DNA of 10,971 nt from Aequorivita sp. (GTDB lineage: Bacteria; Bacteroidota; Bacteroidia; Flavobacteriales; Flavobacteriaceae): contig JAGQYZ010000055.1 in the NCBI GenBank assembly GCA_020435865.1, positions 1 through 10,971 on the forward strand, in the 5' to 3' direction. How positions within the stretch are numbered: the first letter of the stretch is position 1; each line of letters begins with the position of its first letter. The notes under the pieces are model-generated. The model was given only the letters and a program-made list of their open reading frames with translations. It was not told the origin of the DNA and did not search any database. The position numbers and the translations under genes are program-made. Below are positions 6,855-10,971 of the stretch, in pieces.

Positions 6855-7640
6855 TTAATTTGAATTGAAATAGCCTTTCATAATTCCTCGTTTGGAGTTT
6901 TTAATGAACTGGAGTATTTCGTCACGCTCTGGAGTGGCTTCCATTTCGGCTTCAATAATTTCAGAAGCTTGGGAAGTATTATAATTTTTTTGGTAAAGAA
7001 GTCTATAGATATTATGTATTTCTGTTATTTTTTGTGGAGTGAAACCTCTTCTCCTTAAGCCAATAGAGTTGATCCCCACATAGCTAAGTGGCTCACGAGC
7101 AGCCTTAACGTAAGGTGGAACGTCTTTGCGAACTAGCGATCCCCCAGTTACAAAAGCATGGTTACCAATCATACAAAACTGGTGTACGGCGGTCATTCCT
7201 GCCAAAACTACATGATCGCCAACTGTTACATGCCCTGCAAGTGTACTGTTGTTCGAAAAGATACAATTATCACCCACAATGCAATCATGCGCAATATGGC
7301 AATACGCCATAATCCAACAATTTTTACCAATAACAGTTTTTCCACGGTCAACCGTACCTCTGTTTATTGTAACATACTCACGGATAGTCGTACCATCTCC
7401 TATCTCAGCAGTAGTATCTTCATCCTTAAATTTAAGGTCTTGCGGAATTGCGGAAATTACAGCACCAGGAAAGATATTGCAATTTTTACCAATGCGCGCA
7501 CCCTCCATAATGGTTACATTGCTACCAATCCAAGTTCCTTCACCAATAACGACATTATTATGTATTGTCGTAAAGGGTTCAATCACTACGTTTTTGGCAA
7601 TCTTTGCGCCCGGATGGACGTATGCAAGTGGTTGGTTCAT
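6855..7640 (-). CDS. lpxA: acyl-[ACP]--UDP-N-acetylglucosamine O-acyltransferase LpxA
   Basis: LpxA adds an (R)-3-hydroxyacyl chain from ACP to the 3-OH of UDP-GlcNAc, the first step of lipid A synthesis, as a cytoplasmic trimer. It has 261 residues, as usual. Residues 1 to about 185 are hexapeptide repeats forming a left-handed beta helix, followed by a helical C-terminal domain with GLRRRGF near 194-200. The catalytic His is H118 in HIAHDC (E. coli H125). Other conserved His residues are H137 in LAGH and H153 in AVHQF. The hydrocarbon-ruler position (E. coli G173) is G166 here by counting from AVHQF. A Gly there fits an acyl chain of about C14 or longer, in line with the long hydroxy acids of Bacteroidetes lipid A. 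The start codon directly follows the stop of lpxC/fabZ, so the two are probably translated in tandem. Confidence 0.97.
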   Translation of the reverse strand: MNQPLAYVHPGAKIAKNVVIEPFTTIHNNVVIGEGTWIGSNVTIMEGARIGKNCNIFPGAVISAIPQDLKFKDEDTTAEIGDGTTIREYVTINRGTVDRGKTVIGKNCWIMAYCHIAHDCIVGDNCIFSNNSTLAGHVTVGDHVVLAGMTAVHQFCMIGNHAFVTGGSLVRKDVPPYVKAAREPLSYVGINSIGLRRRGFTPQKITEIHNIYRLLYQKNYNTSQASEIIEAEMEATPERDEILQFIKNSKRGIMKGYFNSN

Positions 7641-9047
7641 TTATAAATTTTTTGTTTTTACCATTTGAGCCATTAATTCGGCTTCTGTTACTAATTTACC
7701 ATTGGCATATGCATTTCCTTGCATATGCACAATTCCACGGCGAATGGGAGAGATTAATTCTAATACAAAAATTAGTGTGTCGCCAGGGTTTACCTGCTGC
7801 TTAAATTTTACATTGTTTATTTTCATAAAAAATGTGAGGTAGTTTTCAGGGTCAGGTACAGTGCTCAATGCCAGTATTCCTCCAGTTTGGGCCATTGCTT
7901 CTACAATCAAAACCCCAGGCATTACAGGCGCTCCTGGAAAATGACCAACAAAGAACGGCTCATTCATTGTCACATTTTTAAGACCAACAACACTGGTCTC
8001 TGTCATTTCCATAATTTTATCTACCAATAGAAATGGTGGCCTGTGTGGAAGCATTGCCATTATCTGGTTCACATCTTTTACAGGTGGTTGGTTAATATCA
8101 AATTTTGGAATGTTATTACGGGCTTCCAGCTTTATAATTTTTAAGAGTTTTTTTGCAAACTGTGTATTAACATGATGGCCTGGTTTATTGGCTATCACTT
8201 TTCCGCGAATACGAGTGCCTACCAGTGCTAAATCGCCAATAACGTCTAAAAGTTTGTGTCTAGCAGCCTCATTGGGATAATGCAAAGTAAGATTGTCTAA
8301 TATTCCGTTTGGTTTTACAGAGATGGTGTCCTTTCCAAAAGCTGTTCGAAGTTTATTCATTGTACTTTGAGAAAGTTCCTTATCAACATAAACAATAGCA
8401 TTATTTAAATCGCCACCTTTTATTAAACCGTGCTCAAGCAACATTTCAATTTCATGGAGAAAACTGAAGGTTCTAGCATTTGCAATTTCATTCTTAAAGT
8501 CTGAAATGTGTTTAAGCGAAGCATTCTGTGTGCCCAGGACCTTTGTACCAAAATCAACCATAGTAGTTACCTGGTATTCATCAGCTGGCATTACTATTAT
8601 TTCGCTTCCAGTTTCTTCATCTAAATAGGAAATGACCTCCTTCACCACATATTCCTCTCTCATAGCATCTTGCTCTACTACCCCAGCTTTTTCAACTGCT
8701 TCCACAAAAAACTTTGAAGAGCCATCCATTATTGGTGGTTCCGAAGCATTGAGTTCCATGATACAGTTGTCTACTTCAAGGCCAACCAATGCCGCAAGCA
8801 CATGTTCCGAAGTTTGAATTTTAACACCTCGCTTTTCGAGGTTTGTGCCGCGCTGAGTGTTGACTACATAATTGGCATCTGCTTCAATAACGGGATGTCC
8901 CTCCAAATCTATTCTCACGAATGTATATCCATGATTTTCGGGTGCAGGTTTAAACGTTATAGTAACTTCTTTTCCAGTATGCAATCCCACTCCTGTAAGA
9001 GAAATTTCCTTACCTATGGTGCGCTGTTTTACAACACTTTCATTCAT
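7641..9047 (-). CDS. lpxC/fabZ: bifunctional UDP-3-O-acyl-GlcNAc deacetylase / (3R)-hydroxyacyl-ACP dehydratase (LpxC-FabZ fusion)
   Basis: LpxC is the zinc deacetylase that commits UDP-3-O-acyl-GlcNAc to lipid A. FabZ dehydrates (3R)-hydroxyacyl-ACP in fatty acid elongation. I choose ATG 9047 (468 residues); an upstream in-frame TTG at 9065 would add only six residues, and the A-rich AAAAAAGA before the ATG looks like a binding site. The LpxC half spans about 1-310: SGVGLHTG-type start at 18-25, catalytic Glu E81 and zinc ligand H82 in TSEHVLAAL, zinc ligands H264 and D268 in RHKLLD, and H291 in PGHH. The FabZ half spans about 320-468: [11 protein letters not shown], catalytic H369 in GHFPG, and E383 in VEAMAQ. 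Both active sites are intact. This fusion is well known in Bacteroidetes. It overlaps lpxD by 8 nt, and its TAA directly abuts the lpxA ATG. Confidence 0.97.
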   Translation of the reverse strand: MNESVVKQRTIGKEISLTGVGLHTGKEVTITFKPAPENHGYTFVRIDLEGHPVIEADANYVVNTQRGTNLEKRGVKIQTSEHVLAALVGLEVDNCIMELNASEPPIMDGSSKFFVEAVEKAGVVEQDAMREEYVVKEVISYLDEETGSEIIVMPADEYQVTTMVDFGTKVLGTQNASLKHISDFKNEIANARTFSFLHEIEMLLEHGLIKGGDLNNAIVYVDKELSQSTMNKLRTAFGKDTISVKPNGILDNLTLHYPNEAARHKLLDVIGDLALVGTRIRGKVIANKPGHHVNTQFAKKLLKIIKLEARNNIPKFDINQPPVKDVNQIMAMLPHRPPFLLVDKIMEMTETSVVGLKNVTMNEPFFVGHFPGAPVMPGVLIVEAMAQTGGILALSTVPDPENYLTFFMKINNVKFKQQVNPGDTLIFVLELISPIRRGIVHMQGNAYANGKLVTEAELMAQMVKTKNL

Positions 9048-10065
9048 TATCGAGTCTTTTTTCAACTATATTGAACCTATCCATTATTTTAGGAAGGTTT
9101 TTAAAATATACATAACTTTTATTAAAATCGCCATAATTTAAGGCAGGCGAGCCTTGTAGTGTTTCATTGTCCTTAACATTTCTTCCTATCCCGCTCTGCG
9201 CTTGTATTTTTACATTATCACCTATTGTAATATGGCCTGCAATACCTACCTGGCCACCGATGATGCAGTTTTTTCCAATTTTGGTAGAGCCCGCAACACC
9301 AGTTTGAGCGGCAATAACTGTGTTTTCACCAATGGTAACATTGTGTGCTATCTGAATTTGGTTATCGAGCTTCACGCCTTTTTTAATAAGTGTGGAGCCT
9401 AAAGTTGCACGATCTATTGTGGTTCCGGGCCCAACATCCACAAAATCTTCCAGAATTACATTGCCCGTTTGCGGAACTTTGTGGTATTCGCCTTTTTCAT
9501 TTGGTGTAAATCCAAAACCATCTGCACCAATAACAACACTGCTATTTATTACGCACGATTCGCCTATTATTGTTTCTGAATAAATTTTAGCACCGGTGAA
9601 CAATATGGTATTATTCCCAATTGTTACGTTATCACCAATGTATACATTGGGGTAAATCTTAACATTATTGCCAATTTTTACATTTTCACCTATATATGAA
9701 AAAGCACCTAAATATATGTTTTCACCGTATTTGGCACTTTCTGAAACAAAAACTGGGCTTTCAATTCCCGTCTTGTTCATCTTCACTTGGTTATAATATT
9801 CCAGCAATTGTGAAAAAGCCTTGTATGCATTTTCTACTCGTATCAGTGTGGTAGATAATTCCCCAGATGCTACAAAGTCATTGTTTACGATAGTAATTGA
9901 AGCTTGGGTTGAATAAATATAGTGTGTGTATTTGGGGTTGGCCAAAAAGGTCAGACCGCCTTTACTCCCTTCTTCAATTTTAGCTAGTTTTGAAACCTCA
10001 ACACTTTCGTCGCCATCTACGGTACCGTTCAAAATTCCTGCTATTTGCGCTGCTGTAAACTTCAT
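9040..10065 (-). CDS. lpxD: UDP-3-O-(3-hydroxyacyl)glucosamine N-acyltransferase LpxD
   Basis: LpxD transfers an (R)-3-hydroxyacyl chain from ACP to the 2-amino group of UDP-3-O-acyl-glucosamine, the third step of lipid A synthesis, in the cytoplasm. It has 341 residues, the normal length. Residues 1 to about 100 are the uridine-binding domain, with LTFLANPKY near 38-46. Residues about 105-290 are left-handed beta-helix hexapeptide repeats ([13 protein letters not shown] and similar), followed by a helical C-terminus. The signature GADGFGF is at 180-186, TIDRA at 217-221, and the catalytic His is H241 in QIAHN (E. coli H239). The second conserved His is H278 in IAGH (E. coli H276). All key residues are present. 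The ATG at 10065 gives the standard N-terminus MKFTAAQIA. The gene overlaps the next one by 8 nt, which suggests translational coupling. Compare the divergent paralogue at 5288-6226. Confidence 0.96.
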   Translation of the reverse strand: MKFTAAQIAGILNGTVDGDESVEVSKLAKIEEGSKGGLTFLANPKYTHYIYSTQASITIVNNDFVASGELSTTLIRVENAYKAFSQLLEYYNQVKMNKTGIESPVFVSESAKYGENIYLGAFSYIGENVKIGNNVKIYPNVYIGDNVTIGNNTILFTGAKIYSETIIGESCVINSSVVIGADGFGFTPNEKGEYHKVPQTGNVILEDFVDVGPGTTIDRATLGSTLIKKGVKLDNQIQIAHNVTIGENTVIAAQTGVAGSTKIGKNCIIGGQVGIAGHITIGDNVKIQAQSGIGRNVKDNETLQGSPALNYGDFNKSYVYFKNLPKIMDRFNIVEKRLDNE

Positions 10066-10160
10066 TTGGCGTGTTTAATTGCTTTTGCTAAATTATTCAA
10101 AAAAGGCACCTGCAAAATAATACTTTTAAATGGATTTAGAATTTCGATGGTCTTGTTCAT
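10062..10160 (-). CDS. small ORF (32 codons) overlapping the lpxD start by ATGA
   Basis: An ATG at 10160 opens 32 codons ending in TGA at 10064-10062. That stop overlaps the lpxD start codon (10065-10063) in an ATGA arrangement. The peptide begins [13 protein letters not shown] and ends LAKAIKHAK. It is basic, has hydrophobic residues spaced as in an amphipathic helix, and has no Cys or Trp. GCAGGA lies just before the ATG, but this is also just after a candidate promoter box, so a transcript could start at the ATG itself. I recognise no family. It could be a translated leader coupling ribosomes into lpxD, a true micropeptide, or a chance ORF; the stop-start overlap is the main argument for reality. 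Confidence 0.35.
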   Translation of the reverse strand: MNKTIEILNPFKSIILQVPFLNNLAKAIKHAK

Positions 10161-10165
10161 TCCTG

Positions 10166-10173
10166 CAAAAATA
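10166..10173 (-). promoter_or_regulatory. candidate -7 promoter box (TATTTTTG) upstream of lpxD
   Basis: The minus strand reads TATTTTTG, an exact match to the Bacteroidetes -7 consensus TAnnTTTG. I find no TTG or TTTG at the expected -33 distance, so this is a half-match. A start a few bases downstream would fall at about 10160, on or beside the ATG of the small ORF. The message would then be either leaderless for that ORF or carry roughly a 95-nt leader before lpxD. A match inside a T-rich tract is also likely by chance. Confidence 0.35.
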
Positions 10174-10174
10174 G

Positions 10175-10194
10175 AAAAAAAAGGACTTAGTCCC
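10175..10194 (-). terminator. possible weak intrinsic terminator after the HD gene
   Basis: On the minus strand GGAC-TAA-GTCC forms a 4 bp stem, or 5 bp with a G-U pair, and is followed directly by eight Ts (10182 to 10175). The stop codon of the HD gene is the loop. The short stem makes this weak, and readthrough into lpxD is quite possible. Confidence 0.35.
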
Positions 10195-10971
10195 GATAGC
10201 TGTGAGTATTGTTTTTTGGATAACACATATAGTATTTCACAACAGACTTAGACAACGCTTCCAAATTAAGTTGATCGCTTGCCTTGGCAACGTCTATAAT
10301 TTTTCCGTTTTTTTTAAGTAGGTTTATGGTGTCTTTTTTCATACTGTAAGCTTGGTTTTCAAGTTTTCCGGTGAAAACAAAGTAAGAAGCTTCTTCTTCT
10401 GAAATATTAAATATTTCAGTAAGATTCTTACGTTTTTCCTCTATTTTTTGAATTGAAAATGGTTTTGATTTCACTTTTACTTTTAATAAATCTCTGTTCA
10501 GAAGCATTTTGGAAAGATTATTCAAAACAAAATCATCATTGCCAACCCACATCTTCATTGCAGAAATAATATCATAATCGTCCAATTTTGAAAAGGTATC
10601 AAGAACGTGTTCTGAAAAATCATTCGAATTTATAGTGTTTTTCAAAAAAAATTTTAGACTAATACTTGCGGGCAGATCAATGCCTACTGCTGAAAGTTGC
10701 TTGGCACGTTTCAATACTCGGACCAATAATTGCTCGGCTACAATACCTGTTTTATGTAGGTAGACTTGCCAATACATCAAACGGCGCGCAACAAGAAAAT
10801 TTTCTACTGAATAAATACCCTTCTCGGCTACTACCAATTTGTCCTTTTTCACATTCAGCATGGCTATTAGGCGCTGTGCGTTTACGGTTCCTTCTGGTAC
10901 GCCGGTGTAAAAGCTATCACGTTTTAAATAATCCAAACGATCCATGTCCAATTGTCCAGAAACCAATTGGT
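10187..10971 (-). CDS. HD-domain phosphohydrolase (dNTPase-like family), 5'-truncated by the window edge
   Basis: This is the C-terminal part of a COG1078-type HD superfamily phosphohydrolase, a family related to dGTPase/SAMHD1-like nucleotide triphosphohydrolases. The visible part opens with SGQLDMDRLDYL followed by RDSFYTGV. This is the family's conserved block, and its Asp is expected to complete the metal site begun by the upstream HD motif. A second family block, GIYSVENFLVARRLMYWQVY, lies about 50 residues in. The HD motif itself is outside the window. The apparent start at 10966 is a TTG codon read as Leu inside the conserved block, and the frame stays open to the edge, so it is not a true start. 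About 260 residues are visible; full proteins of the family are usually over 400. The last ~100 residues are Lys-rich and less conserved. The physiological substrate cannot be told from sequence. The family call is firm. Confidence 0.88.
   Translation of the reverse strand, partial: QLVSGQLDMDRLDYLKRDSFYTGVPEGTVNAQRLIAMLNVKKDKLVVAEKGIYSVENFLVARRLMYWQVYLHKTGIVAEQLLVRVLKRAKQLSAVGIDLPASISLKFFLKNTINSNDFSEHVLDTFSKLDDYDIISAMKMWVGNDDFVLNNLSKMLLNRDLLKVKVKSKPFSIQKIEEKRKNLTEIFNISEEEASYFVFTGKLENQAYSMKKDTINLLKKNGKIIDVAKASDQLNLEALSKSVVKYYMCYPKNNTHSYRD

Noticed and set aside
7158..7668. Plus-strand ORFs of 139-162 codons opposite lpxA
   Set aside because: They lie antisense to a strongly conserved gene, have no family-like composition, and arise because hexapeptide-repeat codons rarely give stops on the other strand.
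9048..9065. Upstream TTG start for lpxC/fabZ
   Set aside because: It would add only six residues and lengthen the overlap with lpxD. The ATG at 9047 has an A-rich tract just before it and gives the normal N-terminus.
5400..9700. Recurring short motifs such as CACCAAT and CCAAT(T) on the plus strand, suggestive of a DNA repeat
   Set aside because: They are codons for the I-G-(E/D/N)-N hexapeptide repeats of the three beta-helix acyltransferases, so they reflect protein structure rather than a DNA element.
1..10971. Search for a defence system, mobile element, CRISPR array or riboswitch
   Set aside because: All of the DNA except short gaps of 121 nt or less, or 157 nt before fabG, is taken by recognisable core genes. 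I found no direct-repeat array, transposase, integrase, tRNA or att-like duplication.

Overview
This window looks like core chromosome of a member of the Bacteroidota, most likely a Flavobacteriaceae species. The evidence is an AT-rich sequence, an lpxC-fabZ fusion gene (typical of Bacteroidetes), promoter boxes of the Bacteroidetes form TAnnTTTG, weak or absent Shine-Dalgarno sequences, and the gene order lpxD - lpxC/fabZ - lpxA - efp - lpxD-like - NTF2-like - sucD, which I recall as common in this family. Every gene I accept is on the minus strand, so the text below follows transcription from high to low coordinates. I see no mobile element, CRISPR array, tRNA, rRNA or known riboswitch.

Right edge (10971 to about 10175): the 3' part of an HD-domain phosphohydrolase gene, whose start lies outside the window. 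Its stop codon sits in the loop of a small hairpin followed by eight Ts, a possible weak terminator.

Lipid A block (about 10173 to 4878): a promoter-like box and a 32-codon small ORF precede lpxD. Then come lpxD, the lpxC/fabZ fusion, lpxA, efp, a second divergent lpxD-like acyltransferase gene and a small NTF2-like gene. Spacing is very tight: 4-nt overlap, 8-nt overlap, 0 nt, 36 nt, 25 nt and 4-nt overlap. This suggests one polycistronic message with translational coupling. LpxA, LpxC and LpxD are the first three committed enzymes of lipid A synthesis. FabZ dehydrates the same (R)-3-hydroxyacyl-ACP that LpxA and LpxD use as donor, so the block sits at the branch between phospholipid and lipid A synthesis.

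sucD (4768 to 3896): the succinyl-CoA ligase alpha subunit gene, with its own good TAnnTTTG promoter box and a strong rho-independent terminator. Its usual partner sucC is not in the window.

Left block (about 3821 to 77): a promoter box and a leader with two short palindromes, then fabG (makes (R)-3-hydroxyacyl-ACP), a large membrane-anchored von Willebrand factor A (VWA) protein, and an SPFH/prohibitin-family membrane protein. The last two are coupled or nearly so and are both predicted to face the periplasm.

Most of this is ordinary housekeeping DNA and I do not see a clear new system. The points most worth following are the divergent second LpxD with an NTF2-like gene overlapping it, the small ORF coupled to lpxD, and the VWA-SPFH pair.
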